From an uncultured Shewanella sp. (GTDB taxonomy: Bacteria; Pseudomonadota; Gammaproteobacteria; Enterobacterales; Shewanellaceae): 64,000 bases of DNA. Both the position numbers and the translations under genes were made by a program. Where the stretch lies: NCBI RefSeq assembly GCF_947491715.1, contig NZ_CANLKR010000018.1, positions 46,032 through 110,031 on the forward strand, in the 5' to 3' direction. The notes beneath the pieces were generated by a model. That model was not told the DNA's origin and did no database searches. It worked only from the letters and a program-made list of their open reading frames with translations. Shown one piece after another: positions 17,470 through 28,592 of the stretch; positions within the stretch are counted from its first letter, which is position 1; each line of letters opens with the position of its first letter.

Positions 17470-18597
17470 CTATAAAATATCCTGTACTTGATGATCATTA
17501 TTATTATAAAAGAGTCGATAAACTCGACCTTTAAAATCATCAGAAATAAACAAAGCACCATCAGGTGCCGTGATTAAAGAATAAGGTTGAGCTATCGGAA
17601 ATTCACTGTCTAAAAAGCTCACCATGGTTTTCCGTTTAACCACCCGTTGAGACTCAAGCACCAATAACATGACTTGATAGCCCACTTTACTTGAACGATT
17701 CCAAGAGCCATTTTCAGCAACAAAGAGTTGATTTTGATACTGACTGGGAAATTGATGCCCACGATAAAAATGCAATCCCATTGGACCCACATGTGCCGGT
17801 AACTCATACACAGGTTCAGTCACTTTCAGGCCTTTAGGCTTAGTAAAAGCCGCTTCTTTTACCGCTTTACCATGAAAATATGGAAAACCATAATGGGCGC
17901 CCACTTGATCCACTCGATTAATCTCATCTGCTGGTAAATTATCACCGAGCCAATTTCGCCCTAAATCGGCAAACCACAATTGATTATCTTTAGACCAATC
18001 AAACCCTGTCACTCGACGGATCCCCTTTGCAATCACTTCACTGTCACCGGTGTCGATATTAATCGCTAACATCTGGCCTAAAGGTGGCTTAGCCTCACAC
18101 ACATTACAATCCACACCTAAACTGACATATAAACGTCCATCTGGGCCAAATTGCATGGCACGGCGACTTTTTATCACCTCAGCAGGGAGTTTCTTATACA
18201 CTTCTTCGGGCCTAACACGTCGCCTAAGATTGTTTTCAATATCCCGATAACGTAAAATTTTTTTCTCACTCGCCACAAACAAATCGCCCTGATAAAAAGC
18301 AATTGCTTCCGGCATATTCAGGCCATGAGCCACCACATAGCGTTTATTGACACGACCACTGCCATTTGTGTCAACTAACGCATGAATAAGCCCACTTTTT
18401 CCTGTACCAATAAATAACGTACCTTTATCGCCTATGGCTAATTGTTTTGCATCCCCTAGATTAGAAGCATATAAGCTAATTGAAAATCCATCGGCCACTT
18501 TCACCTTTGATAAATCAACAGCATGGGACTGAACACTCCACGCATAAACCGTCAATAACCATAATCCAAACCATTGTTTTCTATGAATACGTATCAT
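17470..18597 (-). CDS. Secreted sorbosone dehydrogenase-like beta-propeller protein
   Basis: This protein of about 375 residues has a signal peptide (QWFGLWLLTVYAWSVQSHA) and a six-bladed propeller of the PQQ-dependent glucose/sorbosone dehydrogenase family. Typical stretches are MQFGPDGRLYVSLGVDCNVC, VTGFDWSKDNQLWFADLGRNWLGDNLPADEINRV and FVAENGSWNRSSKVGYQV. It probably oxidises a sugar or aldehyde in the periplasm; PQQ dependence is inferred. I choose ATG 18597 because AGGG lies eight bases upstream; ATG 18603 is two codons earlier. It is sandwiched between parE and parC and touches parC with no gap. Confidence 0.82.
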   Translation of the reverse strand: MIRIHRKQWFGLWLLTVYAWSVQSHAVDLSKVKVADGFSISLYASNLGDAKQLAIGDKGTLFIGTGKSGLIHALVDTNGSGRVNKRYVVAHGLNMPEAIAFYQGDLFVASEKKILRYRDIENNLRRRVRPEEVYKKLPAEVIKSRRAMQFGPDGRLYVSLGVDCNVCEAKPPLGQMLAINIDTGDSEVIAKGIRRVTGFDWSKDNQLWFADLGRNWLGDNLPADEINRVDQVGAHYGFPYFHGKAVKEAAFTKPKGLKVTEPVYELPAHVGPMGLHFYRGHQFPSQYQNQLFVAENGSWNRSSKVGYQVMLLVLESQRVVKRKTMVSFLDSEFPIAQPYSLITAPDGALFISDDFKGRVYRLFYNNNDHQVQDIL

Positions 18598-18652
18598 GAT
18601 CATTACCCTAAGATTATTCCCTTAACCATTCATGTAACCAGAAGCTAAAACA

Positions 18653-20578
<1,926 letters not shown>

Positions 20579-20585
20579 TTAGAGT

Positions 20586-21164
20586 TTAATGGTCTAGCTG
20601 CAAAAAGTCACAAATCGATGTCAGCTGCTTATCATATCCGATAAAACTATGATTTCCGCCGGGCTGAATAAGTAATTGGCAACAATGATATTTTTTTACT
20701 GCAAGAGTATAGTCCAGCACTTCATCACCGGTTTGTAACAGCACTAAAAAACGATCAGGATGCAAAATAACAGGCGTATTATAGGCCATAAGCTGGGTTT
20801 TATGCTCAGGTTTAATCTGGTATGTTTCATTCGTATAAGGATTATATTGCTCGCCGATTAGCGCATCAAACAACACATCAGGATCCACAGCGGGATTAAT
20901 CAATACCGCTTGTCCACCATGATGTTCAGCAAGATAACTCGCTAAATATCCCCCTAGTGACGAACCAATATAATGTAATTTCTGCCCTTCTTTTTTAGCC
21001 TTTTCAACAATACTCTCAAGTAAGCTGATGGCTGCTTGAATATCACTGGGCAACTGAGGCTGACAAAATGTCACATCAGGGTAATATTGGGCCATAAATT
21101 GCGCCGTCATCACAGCTTTGTCGGATAACGGAGAACTATTAAAACCATGAATATAGAGCAGCAT
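20586..21164 (-). CDS. yqiA: YqiA-family esterase
   Basis: This 192-residue alpha/beta hydrolase starts MLLYIHGFNSSPLS. The nucleophile elbow is GSSLGGYLA, followed by QTGDEVLDY (acid) and GGNHSFIGY (His). E. coli YqiA is an esterase with preference for palmitoyl-CoA and short p-nitrophenyl esters; the physiological substrate is not settled. It sits between cpdA and parE, as in enterics and Shewanella. Confidence 0.92.
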   Translation of the reverse strand: MLLYIHGFNSSPLSDKAVMTAQFMAQYYPDVTFCQPQLPSDIQAAISLLESIVEKAKKEGQKLHYIGSSLGGYLASYLAEHHGGQAVLINPAVDPDVLFDALIGEQYNPYTNETYQIKPEHKTQLMAYNTPVILHPDRFLVLLQTGDEVLDYTLAVKKYHCCQLLIQPGGNHSFIGYDKQLTSICDFLQLDH

Positions 21165-21230
21165 ACATCCCCATGCTGCGGTTACGACTCACCTTTCATC
21201 AAATTCATCGCTTCAATCTTGAGAAAAGGA

Positions 21231-22070
21231 TTAATAACCGCCAGCGTCCTTGTCAGGCGAAAAGTGTTCACCTGGCACACGATACACATTAGTAAGAATG
21301 CTACCATCTGCATTGAGATCCAGCAAACGATAACCCGGCTGGAGCGCATCTAATGCGAAATAATCTGATTTAGGCTTAAATTGAATACAAGTCGAAGGGG
21401 TAGCCATTAACTTTATGTTACCAAATTGGCCGTGATATGTTTCTTCTATGGTTTGATGAACATGACCCCAGAGCAACCCTTTGACTTGAGGAAAACGGCC
21501 TACATGCGCTAAAAATGCATCACCATTTTTCATCCAATGATTATCGAGCCACAAACACCCCACCAAAATCGGATTATGATGCATAGCAAGTAACACATGT
21601 TTGTCTGGCGCCGCTTCTATCGCTTGCTCAATAAATTCACACTCAGATTCAGACATCTCGCCACCAGGAGAGCCTTTAATCGTTGAATTGAGCATCAAAA
21701 TTTGCCAATGACCAATATCAATACATCTATGACCATGCACTCTCTCACCTTGCATGTGTAAATTCATTAACCGTAAGTCATCATGATTACCCGGTAAGTA
21801 ATGGCAAGGTAATCCCACAGGTTGAATCGCTTGAATAAAGTTATGATAGGACTTATCTGTATAATCTTGACTAATATCCCCAGTCACTAGCATTAAATCG
21901 GCTAGATACGCAGTGGCAAGTAAAGTATTTAACACGGCTTCTAAACTGTGCGCAGTATTCACTCCCAGTAATTGTGCATCAGGATCGGCAAATAAGTGAG
22001 GATCGGTGATCTGTACCAATCTCACAGCTTGACTGTTTGCAACGGAATAAGAGATCGCCTCTTTCAACAC
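21231..22070 (-). CDS. cpdA: 3',5'-cyclic-AMP phosphodiesterase
   Basis: This 279-residue calcineurin-like metallophosphoesterase hydrolyses cAMP, tuning CRP-dependent control. The metal-site motifs occur in order: QITDPHLFAD, VTGDISQD, LPGNHDDLR, MHHNP, WGHVHQ. The start is a GTG at 22070 with AGGT upstream. Neighbours DUF1249 (upstream, 21 bp) and yqiA (downstream, 66 bp) form the conserved nudF-yqiB-cpdA-yqiA operon. Confidence 0.94.
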   Translation of the reverse strand: MLKEAISYSVANSQAVRLVQITDPHLFADPDAQLLGVNTAHSLEAVLNTLLATAYLADLMLVTGDISQDYTDKSYHNFIQAIQPVGLPCHYLPGNHDDLRLMNLHMQGERVHGHRCIDIGHWQILMLNSTIKGSPGGEMSESECEFIEQAIEAAPDKHVLLAMHHNPILVGCLWLDNHWMKNGDAFLAHVGRFPQVKGLLWGHVHQTIEETYHGQFGNIKLMATPSTCIQFKPKSDYFALDALQPGYRLLDLNADGSILTNVYRVPGEHFSPDKDAGGY

Positions 22071-22091
22071 AATTGATTACCTAGCTGATAA

Positions 22092-22565
22092 TTAACAGAC
22101 GGTTTTCACTAAACCGCCTATTTTCAATAATTCCTCTAGAAAAGCATTAACACGATACTTTTCATCTTCGTGATGCATTTCAACATTAGGGTAATCATAC
22201 ACTGGGCGTAATTGAGAAATCTGTTGACTAGTTAACACTTCTGCTAATTGAGCATCATGAAAAATGCGAACAGAGACATAAGGAGTAGATAATAAGTTAA
22301 CGGGCTTTGCTTGTGTACAACGAATCGAAACAGGCTCTTTTAAATTAACATCTCTAGATATATTAATAACTTGAGTATAAGGTGTATCTTCTGATATGTG
22401 CACATTTAAACAACCAAATTCCCCAACAACTTGCCAGTGGTGTCCTTTTGACAAGCTACTGGGTAACCAACGCAAAATATTGACATAGTTACGCCCACAT
22501 AAAGCAAGAAATCGGCTTATGTTTGGCTGATATTTTGTTTTCTTCGCAGATCTAAATTGTGTCAC
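22092..22565 (-). CDS. yqiB: DUF1249 (YqiB-like) protein
   Basis: This cytoplasmic protein of 157 residues is of the YqiB/DUF1249 family, usually found between nudF and cpdA. The signature stretch is CGRNYVNILRWLP near the N terminus. The function is not established. The GTG start at 22565 lies inside the end of nudF (14-base overlap), so the two are translationally coupled. Confidence 0.9.
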   Translation of the reverse strand: MTQFRSAKKTKYQPNISRFLALCGRNYVNILRWLPSSLSKGHHWQVVGEFGCLNVHISEDTPYTQVINISRDVNLKEPVSIRCTQAKPVNLLSTPYVSVRIFHDAQLAEVLTSQQISQLRPVYDYPNVEMHHEDEKYRVNAFLEELLKIGGLVKTVC

Positions 22566-23196
22566 TTTCTGTTACGACCTCTAAAGCACTATAATTCATC
22601 ATTAACCACTGTAAACCTATAATCGTTGGTGCACTGACAATTTCACCTGATATCACTTTATTATACGCATTAATTCGGCTTATCACATGAACACGTATAT
22701 CTTCGTGTTCACTCGCCAGTCCGTGTATACCACCCGCTTTTGATGCATCCACGATAGCAAGATAAAGTTCAACTCGCTCACTGCACCCACCAGGGCTGGG
22801 ATAAAAATGATTAATTTTATTCAGTTGTATTGCATCAAGCCCCGTTTCTTCCAGCAACTCTCGTCTAGCCACTTCCTCAGGCAATTCATTTAACTCTATC
22901 ATACCTGCAGCCAGCTCTAACAGCCAAGGCGATTGCACTGTTGATTCATGCATATGGGTTAAAATAGGTACTCTAATTTGTTCCACTAATATCACCTGAT
23001 CACAACTGGGGTCATAAGCTAACACAACAACAGCATTGCCTCTTTCAAACACCTCTCGCTTCACCTCAGCGCTCCATCCGCCAGAAAAAAGTTTATGTTT
23101 AAAAGTCAACTCATCAACGTGAAAAAAACCGTGATAATTGACTTTTTTATTCATCAATTTGACATCAGCCAAATTAAACGTTTCTTTTAATGTCAT
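22552..23196 (-). CDS. nudF: ADP-ribose pyrophosphatase NudF
   Basis: This Nudix hydrolase cleaves ADP-ribose to AMP and ribose-5-phosphate. The Nudix box GMIELNELPEEVARRELLEETGL matches GX5EX7REUXEEXGU, and SPGGCSERVELYLA follows as in NudF. I choose ATG 23196 because GAGG lies nine bases upstream; ATG 23205 and TTG 23217 are earlier in-frame options. It is divergent from tolC across 270 bp, the classical tolC-nudF arrangement. Confidence 0.94.
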   Translation of the reverse strand: MTLKETFNLADVKLMNKKVNYHGFFHVDELTFKHKLFSGGWSAEVKREVFERGNAVVVLAYDPSCDQVILVEQIRVPILTHMHESTVQSPWLLELAAGMIELNELPEEVARRELLEETGLDAIQLNKINHFYPSPGGCSERVELYLAIVDASKAGGIHGLASEHEDIRVHVISRINAYNKVISGEIVSAPTIIGLQWLMMNYSALEVVTESDTI

Positions 23197-23469
23197 ATTC
23201 TGCATCCTCAGATTCAATTAGAATTATTACTCACCTACTACTTTCATTCTAACTAAATAGAAAGAATACAAAAAATAGTTATTTTGAAAAAAACTGTTAC
23301 ACTTGCTAGTTGACTTAGAAAGTGGATTTTTTTTAAAATCTAAACACAAGTTAATCTGACATTAACTTGAGAAGCGTCGGGAAACGCAATCGTCTAACTC
23401 TAATTAACGCATGGCTACACATAATTAAAGCCTTTCCTCTGGAAGCGTTTTTCCTAACAAGGACATAAA

Positions 23470-24810
23470 ATGAAATTTAAGATCCGTTCTCTCTGCATCG
23501 CGTTATCGCTTGCAGCATCAGCCAACACCGTTCAGGCGACCGACCTTTTACAAGTTTATGAGCAAGCATTAACCAACGATCCCGCGACCTTGCAAGCGAA
23601 AGCACAGCGCAACTCCTTATATGAAGAAATTGAACAATCCCGCGCTTCTCTATTACCCACAATTAGTGGCAGTGTGAGTTATACAGAAACTTGGAATGAT
23701 CTTCCAAGCAATTTTTCATCAGCAGGCGGTCAAAGCTCTGTTGGACTAAGCTTATCACAGACTTTATACGATAATAGTTTATGGTCCAGTTTAACCATTG
23801 CAGAAAAAAGCGCCACTCAAGCCGATGCCACCTATGCAGCTGCCCTACAAGATTTAATTATTCGTGTCAGCACGGCCTATTTTAATGTCTTAAGCGCTCA
23901 AGATGATTATGAATTTCAAGGGGCAGAGAGACGCGCTTATGAGCGCCAATTAGCTCAAACAAAACAACGTTTTGCCGTAGGTTTGTCGGCCATTACCGAC
24001 GTGCATTCGGCGCAGGCCCAATATGATTTAGCCACGGCTACCGAAATTACCGCCAAAAATACTCTGATCAATAACTATGAATCATTGCGCGCCATTACTG
24101 GCGTGGATTATAAAAACATTGATATTCTCGATACCAGTCGTTTCTCTGCCACGGCAGTCTCTCCCACCAATGTTAAAGATTGGGTAAAAACATCAGAAGA
24201 GCAAAGCCTTTCATTATTGTCCGATAAAATCGGCAAAGATATTGCGGAAGAGACTATTTCTTTCTATAAATCAGGTCATTTACCTACGTTAAGCTTAGAT
24301 GCCTCTGGAGCCCGAACCGACTCAAATTCCAACAGTTCTATCTATGGTGGAAAGCAACATAACGGCTCACTTGCCGTGACATTAGACGTACCTATCTTCT
24401 CTGGCTTCAGCGTGAATTCTCAAGTTCGTCAGGCACAATATGATTACGTTAATGCCAGCGAAGTGCTAGAAGAAACCCATCGCAGTGTGGTCCAAAATGT
24501 TCGCAGTTACTTTAATAATGTAAACGCGTCAATCAGCTCCATCCGCGCTTATGAGCAATCGGTAATTTCATCACAAAGTGCACTCGAAGCCACGCAAGCC
24601 GGTTTTGAAGTAGGCACGCGTACCATTGTTGATGTGCTTAACAGTACGAGTACACTTTATAGCTCTAAAAGCGAACTCTCAACGGCGCGTTATAATTACA
24701 TCAATTCTGTTCTAGCGCTTAAACAAGCTGCAGGAACCTTAAATGAACAAGATCTCGCGTTAATCAACCGTGGATTAACTACGCCACCTAAAAACACCAC
24801 AACGCAATAA
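23470..24810 (+). CDS. tolC: Outer-membrane efflux channel TolC
   Basis: This 446-residue outer-membrane factor forms the trimeric exit duct for multidrug pumps and type I secretion. The signal peptide covers residues 1-23 (ALSLAASANTVQA). Two structural repeats with long coiled coils are evident: DLLQVYEQALTNDPATLQA at the start and repeated SAQAQYDLA / SSTLYSSKSELSTARYNY stretches. AAGGACATAAA precedes the ATG. A strong terminator follows. It is divergent from nudF, which supports tolC rather than a pump-linked paralogue. Confidence 0.95.
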   Translation: MKFKIRSLCIALSLAASANTVQATDLLQVYEQALTNDPATLQAKAQRNSLYEEIEQSRASLLPTISGSVSYTETWNDLPSNFSSAGGQSSVGLSLSQTLYDNSLWSSLTIAEKSATQADATYAAALQDLIIRVSTAYFNVLSAQDDYEFQGAERRAYERQLAQTKQRFAVGLSAITDVHSAQAQYDLATATEITAKNTLINNYESLRAITGVDYKNIDILDTSRFSATAVSPTNVKDWVKTSEEQSLSLLSDKIGKDIAEETISFYKSGHLPTLSLDASGARTDSNSNSSIYGGKQHNGSLAVTLDVPIFSGFSVNSQVRQAQYDYVNASEVLEETHRSVVQNVRSYFNNVNASISSIRAYEQSVISSQSALEATQAGFEVGTRTIVDVLNSTSTLYSSKSELSTARYNYINSVLALKQAAGTLNEQDLALINRGLTTPPKNTTTQ

Positions 24811-24834
24811 AACACCCATTAGGCTAAATAAAAA

Positions 24835-24858
24835 AACCGCGATATTCGCGGTTTTTTT
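24835..24858 (+). terminator. Terminator of tolC
   Basis: AACCGCGA-TAT-TCGCGGTT followed by a T-run, with an A-run before the stem, so it may also serve the convergent gene at 24894. Confidence 0.92.
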
Positions 24859-24893
24859 ATACCTACTCGATAAAAATTAAAAAGCCGCTTCCA

Positions 24894-25631
24894 TTAAAAG
24901 ACCACTTCGACACCCGCAAAGTAACCACTAGACTTAAGATCAGTCGTCACATCAGAAAAATCATTTACATCAAACATAAATTCGCGATAACCCACACGCA
25001 AATTATAATCCAGTGCCAAGCCTTCTATTTTCCAGCCCAAACCCAGTGAGTAATCATAAACATTGGATTCATTGGCACCGACCATAACATTAGTAAAACC
25101 GTATAATCCTATGCCTGGTACGCTTGCCATCGCATCCACATAGCCCATCACAATCCCACTGTTCACATTCGTTTTAGAGCTTGAACTGGTATCGCTGACT
25201 TTAATAGAACCATGCATTTTCTTGTAAGCACCACCGACATCCAATGAAACAATATCGTTGTCCAGTAATTCATAATACAGAATAAAGTCCGTATTACTTA
25301 AATCCGTTCGCGTATTTGCCGCACCAGTATAGCTGACTCCATTAAAGGTAAAGTTCGCAGCAGAGGTACTACCATCACTCACAAGACGATTTTCACGGAT
25401 TTTAATATTAGGAATAATAGGAACGGGATGTTCAAAAGCAAACCAAATGCTGCCTTGAGAGCCATCACTATAATTAAACCCTTGTTGTGAACTTCCATTA
25501 CTGCCTAAGGTACCACTTGTATCAGCTCTCCAGTAATCCGCTCCGGCTTTAAAACCAAGCAAAGTTGATGCTTGAGCACTTGATCCGATAAAACCACTGA
25601 ATAATGCACACGCTAATAACGTTTTTTTCAT
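24894..25631 (-). CDS. TIGR04219-family outer-membrane beta-barrel protein
   Basis: This 245-residue protein has a signal peptide (KKTLLACALFSGFIGSSAQA) followed by STLLGFKAGADYWRADTSG, the typical start of the TIGR04219 family. It shows alternating beta-strand composition and ends in YFAGVEVVF, an outer-membrane insertion signal with terminal Phe. The function of the family is unknown; a structural or small-solute role is likely. It lies 2 bp after the DUF2333 gene and ends convergent with tolC. Confidence 0.85.
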   Translation of the reverse strand: MKKTLLACALFSGFIGSSAQASTLLGFKAGADYWRADTSGTLGSNGSSQQGFNYSDGSQGSIWFAFEHPVPIIPNIKIRENRLVSDGSTSAANFTFNGVSYTGAANTRTDLSNTDFILYYELLDNDIVSLDVGGAYKKMHGSIKVSDTSSSSKTNVNSGIVMGYVDAMASVPGIGLYGFTNVMVGANESNVYDYSLGLGWKIEGLALDYNLRVGYREFMFDVNDFSDVTTDLKSSGYFAGVEVVF

Positions 25632-25633
25632 AG

Positions 25634-26605
25634 TTAACCTTGAGTTAATAAATTAGTAAGATCAATAACGGCCGCATTGGCACGAGAAATATAATTAGCC
25701 ATCACTAAAGAATGATTGGCCATCAAACCAAAACCCGAACCATTGAGCACAATCGGACTCCAAACCGTTTGCTGTGTTTCTTCTAATTCACGAATGATCT
25801 GCCGTAAACTGACTCTGGCATTTTTCTTTTCAAGCACATCCGCAAAATCGATTTCCACCGCTTTCATAAAATTGAGTAAAGCCCAACTCGCTCCTCGAGT
25901 TTCATAAAAAACATCATCAATTTTCCACCAGCTGGTTTTCACCATCTCGATATTGGCATTGGGTGTAGACTGCTTAGCGGTTAAGTCACCGGCTAAATCG
26001 GTATTTAACCTTTCTTGACCGACACTGGCAGACAAACGCTGAGATAAACTGCCTAAACGCTTCTGGACCTCTTTTAGCCATTCATTCAGGTTATCTGCAC
26101 GAGCAAAAAATTGCGCATTGGGGGAATTCGGATCGGCTAATCTGGCTCGATAAAGTTTTAACAATTTCACTGATTGTTTATATTCACCTTCAGCACTAGG
26201 GACTAACCAACTCGTATGCTCAATATTCAATTTTGACTGTGCCGCTAACAAATCTTTATCTGCTGCTGATTGAGATTGTGAACGGCTAAATTCCTTACGC
26301 ATAACCAAAGCTAAATCACGTGCTTGCTCTAACGCACCAAACTCAAATGCAGGCATATTATCCATAAAAACAGAAGGTGGCATCACATCATTTGATAACC
26401 AGCCTCCCGATTTATTCAATAATGTATCCATTGTCATGATTAATGCTGATGTGGTGGTATAACCAACAACCTCACGCTCACTCGCCGTAGTATAAGTATC
26501 AGGGTTAAGCACTGGAGGTTCGATACTCCACCAAACACTCACAAAATAACCAATAATAATTAAGCCACTCACTAAGGCTATGAGCTTCTTCCATGTCAAT
26601 TTCAT
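25634..26605 (-). CDS. DUF2333 family membrane-anchored protein
   Basis: About 323 residues with one N-terminal membrane anchor (KKLIALVSGLIIIGYFVSVWW) and a long periplasmic helical domain containing YTTASEREVVGYTTTSALI and GGWLSNDVMPPSVFMDNMPAFEFG. This pattern identifies DUF2333. The role is unknown; conservation suggests cell-envelope maintenance. ATG 26605 is favoured, with GGGAG nine bases upstream; TTG 26608 is adjacent. It is part of a three-gene minus-strand run with the PCu(A)C protein and the TIGR04219 protein. Confidence 0.85.
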   Translation of the reverse strand: MKLTWKKLIALVSGLIIIGYFVSVWWSIEPPVLNPDTYTTASEREVVGYTTTSALIMTMDTLLNKSGGWLSNDVMPPSVFMDNMPAFEFGALEQARDLALVMRKEFSRSQSQSAADKDLLAAQSKLNIEHTSWLVPSAEGEYKQSVKLLKLYRARLADPNSPNAQFFARADNLNEWLKEVQKRLGSLSQRLSASVGQERLNTDLAGDLTAKQSTPNANIEMVKTSWWKIDDVFYETRGASWALLNFMKAVEIDFADVLEKKNARVSLRQIIRELEETQQTVWSPIVLNGSGFGLMANHSLVMANYISRANAAVIDLTNLLTQG

Positions 26606-26620
26606 CAAATAAAACTCCCG

Positions 26621-27094
26621 TTAATGGTGAGAATGTGCAGCCGTTGCACTATGTTGTTGTTTTTTTACGGGTAAGCTCACTGGCAATGTTTCACCATTAT
26701 CAAACAATAAAACTAAATCGACTGTATTACCCACTTCTAAAGTACGATTTAAACCAATGAGCATAATATGATTTCCTGTTTCTACTAGCGTCAACTCACC
26801 ATTGTTTGGTACCGTAAACTTAGCAGCTTGGCGCATTTTGATCATGCCGTTCTCTTCAATCAAACGATGCAATTGGGCCTCTTCTGCCACATTTGTTTGA
26901 ACGGACACTAAATCAATCTCCTCCCCTTGATTACTTAAACTCAAATAAGCCGCTGAATTGGGGACGCTCGCTGGCATAGCTCTCACATATCCTGTTAACA
27001 ATTCGACTTTTGCCGAAACAGAAAAGGATACACTAAACAGAACAACGAAATTAAACAAGTGTTTGAATATTGGCTTCAATGTCTTAAACTCCAT
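26621..27094 (-). CDS. Periplasmic copper chaperone PCu(A)C
   Basis: This 157-residue exported protein has a signal peptide ending SFSVSA. The DUF461/PCu(A)C Cu(I) site is visible as His in EAQLHRLIEENGMIKMRQ and His-Met in ETGNHIMLIGL. The C-terminal tail is His-rich (HSATAAHSHH), adding possible metal affinity. Such chaperones deliver copper to cytochrome oxidase CuA/CuB sites. It lies 12 bp before DUF2333 and is divergent from the enoyl-CoA hydratase gene. Confidence 0.9.
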   Translation of the reverse strand: MEFKTLKPIFKHLFNFVVLFSVSFSVSAKVELLTGYVRAMPASVPNSAAYLSLSNQGEEIDLVSVQTNVAEEAQLHRLIEENGMIKMRQAAKFTVPNNGELTLVETGNHIMLIGLNRTLEVGNTVDLVLLFDNGETLPVSLPVKKQQHSATAAHSHH

Positions 27095-27135
27095 TTAAAC
27101 TTATATTTATAATAATGTCATAAAGGAAATCACGT

Positions 27136-27888
27136 ATGAGCAAAATCCAGGTTAAAGATGTTAATGGTGTGCGCATTTTGATACTTAATCGACCAGAAAA
27201 GCGTAATGCAATTGACCTAGAGATGTATACGCAATTAACAGAATACCTCATTCAAGGTAACTCAGACAATGATATTCGCGCCTTTATGATCCAAGGGCAA
27301 GCTGATTGTTTTACAGCAGGAAATGATCTAACAGACTTTCTAAAACACACTAATATTGATCCCCAACATCCCGCTTTTCGCTTTCTGTTTACATTACTGG
27401 ATATCACCAAACCCGTAGTTGCTGCTGTTGCAGGCGCAGCTGTGGGTATTGGCACTACATTGTTGCTACATTGTGATTTAGTGTACGCTGACAAAAGCGC
27501 AAAATTTCAATTACCCTTTGTTCACTTAGCGCTAGTACCAGAAGCCGCATCCAGCTTACTCTTAGCTCAAACCGTCGGTCCACAAAAAGCCGCAGAGCTA
27601 TTATTATTAGGTGAAAGCTTTGATGCAGATACGGCTAATAATTTAAACATTATCAATGAAGTTTTACCATCAGACAATTTGTTTAATTTTGCCTTTAATC
27701 AAGCCACTAAATTAGCTTCAATGCCACCTCAGGCATTACAAGCCAGTCGCCGTTTAATGCGAGGAAATACTGACGCTATCCGCACACAAATGCATGCCGA
27801 GCTGGAAGAGTTTAGTACTCGCCTAAAAAGTGATGAGGCCAAAACACGCTTTCATGCTTTTTTAAACAAAAAAAATAAACAAACATAA
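27136..27888 (+). CDS. Enoyl-CoA hydratase/isomerase family protein
   Basis: This 250-residue crotonase-fold protein has the oxyanion-hole stretches FTAGNDLTDF and VAGAAVGIGTTLLLHCDLVYAD, and FVHLALVPEAASSLLLAQTVG, which holds the likely catalytic Glu. It probably hydrates or isomerises an enoyl-CoA in fatty-acid or amino-acid breakdown; specificity cannot be read from the sequence. AAAGGAAA precedes the ATG at good spacing. It stands alone on the + strand. Confidence 0.88.
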   Translation: MSKIQVKDVNGVRILILNRPEKRNAIDLEMYTQLTEYLIQGNSDNDIRAFMIQGQADCFTAGNDLTDFLKHTNIDPQHPAFRFLFTLLDITKPVVAAVAGAAVGIGTTLLLHCDLVYADKSAKFQLPFVHLALVPEAASSLLLAQTVGPQKAAELLLLGESFDADTANNLNIINEVLPSDNLFNFAFNQATKLASMPPQALQASRRLMRGNTDAIRTQMHAELEEFSTRLKSDEAKTRFHAFLNKKNKQT

Positions 27889-27956
27889 CACAGTGTCGAG
27901 GAAGCAAGTTCATGTGTCACTGCTAGCAACTCTGCTTCCCTAGAATTGAATTTATT

Positions 27957-28148
27957 TCATTCATATTTTGACAATATCCATGCAAGCACAAAGTAAGTCA
28001 GTAAACCAAATACTGGATTGATAATAATAAAGATACTACTCACAATACGGCTCCAAAAAAGCGACCAACCAAATCGTGATGATATTCTTGCTATCACGCC
28101 ACAAAAAATATAATCACTATCTGATGATTTAACAGTACTTGAACGCAT
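27957..28148 (-). CDS. PspC-domain membrane protein (63 aa)
   Basis: The stretch YIFCGVIARISSRFGWSLFWSRIVSSIFIIINPVFGLLTYFVLAWIL follows the PspC pattern (CGV.A.....GW...R). It has two hydrophobic segments. AGGAGG precedes the ATG at seven-base spacing. It is the last gene of a three-gene minus-strand unit. PspC-type proteins respond to membrane stress, but pspA and pspB are not here. Confidence 0.75.
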   Translation of the reverse strand: MRSSTVKSSDSDYIFCGVIARISSRFGWSLFWSRIVSSIFIIINPVFGLLTYFVLAWILSKYE

Positions 28149-28191
28149 ATGAACCTCCTTCGCTGGTTAATGTAAACGTTAAATATGCAAA

Positions 28192-28290
28192 TTACTCCGC
28201 CGCATTAAAATAATGAATAATCACGGCAAAAAACGCTAAACTCGCTATGGGTGTTAATAATATGATTAAAGTCACGTACAAGAAGCTCAT
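28192..28290 (-). CDS. Small membrane protein (32 aa)
   Basis: The product MSFLYVTLIILLTPIASLAF... is a single hydrophobic helix with a short polar tail. Its ATG overlaps the TGA of the preceding gene in an ATGA junction, a strong sign of coupled translation. It lies 43 bp upstream of the PspC-like gene. The function is unknown; a role as an accessory membrane peptide in the same stress unit is inferred. Confidence 0.6.
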   Translation of the reverse strand: MSFLYVTLIILLTPIASLAFFAVIIHYFNAAE

Positions 28291-28592
28291 TCTTGCTCCC
28301 ACATTTGACTTTTCGTATTTTCAACTGCAGTTTTAGAAGCTGAGTCGAATGCTGCATCTAACTCATGCTCAAATAACATTTCAGCCATTTGCAATTGGAT
28401 TAAAAGCGATAATTCTGATTTAAGCGAGTCGACAGCCTCATCCATTTGCGTTGTCATACTGTTTTCAATATGACGGGATAAGTCTATATCGAATAGCGAG
28501 TCAGCATGAGCCGATACCGTTAACCCCGTTAGTAAAACAAATGACACTAAACCTTTTTTAGCTGTATTGGTAATATTTGTTAAAGTAAACAT
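28287..28592 (-). CDS. Hypothetical secreted helical protein in PspC-like operon
   Basis: About 101 residues from ATG 28592. A signal peptide (KKGLVSFVLLTGLTVSAHA) is followed by an acidic, probably coiled-coil region (QMDEAVDSLKSELSLLIQLQMAEMLFEHEL). GGAAGG lies a few bases upstream. I do not recognise a family. The downstream membrane peptide starts within its stop codon, so it belongs to the PspC-like unit, possibly as a periplasmic sensor or scaffold. Confidence 0.65.
   Translation of the reverse strand: MFTLTNITNTAKKGLVSFVLLTGLTVSAHADSLFDIDLSRHIENSMTTQMDEAVDSLKSELSLLIQLQMAEMLFEHELDAAFDSASKTAVENTKSQMWEQE

Noticed and set aside
27900..27939. GGAAGCA/TGCTTCC hairpin after the enoyl-CoA hydratase gene
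   Set aside because: Only seven pairs with a 26-base loop and no T-run; too weak to call a terminator.
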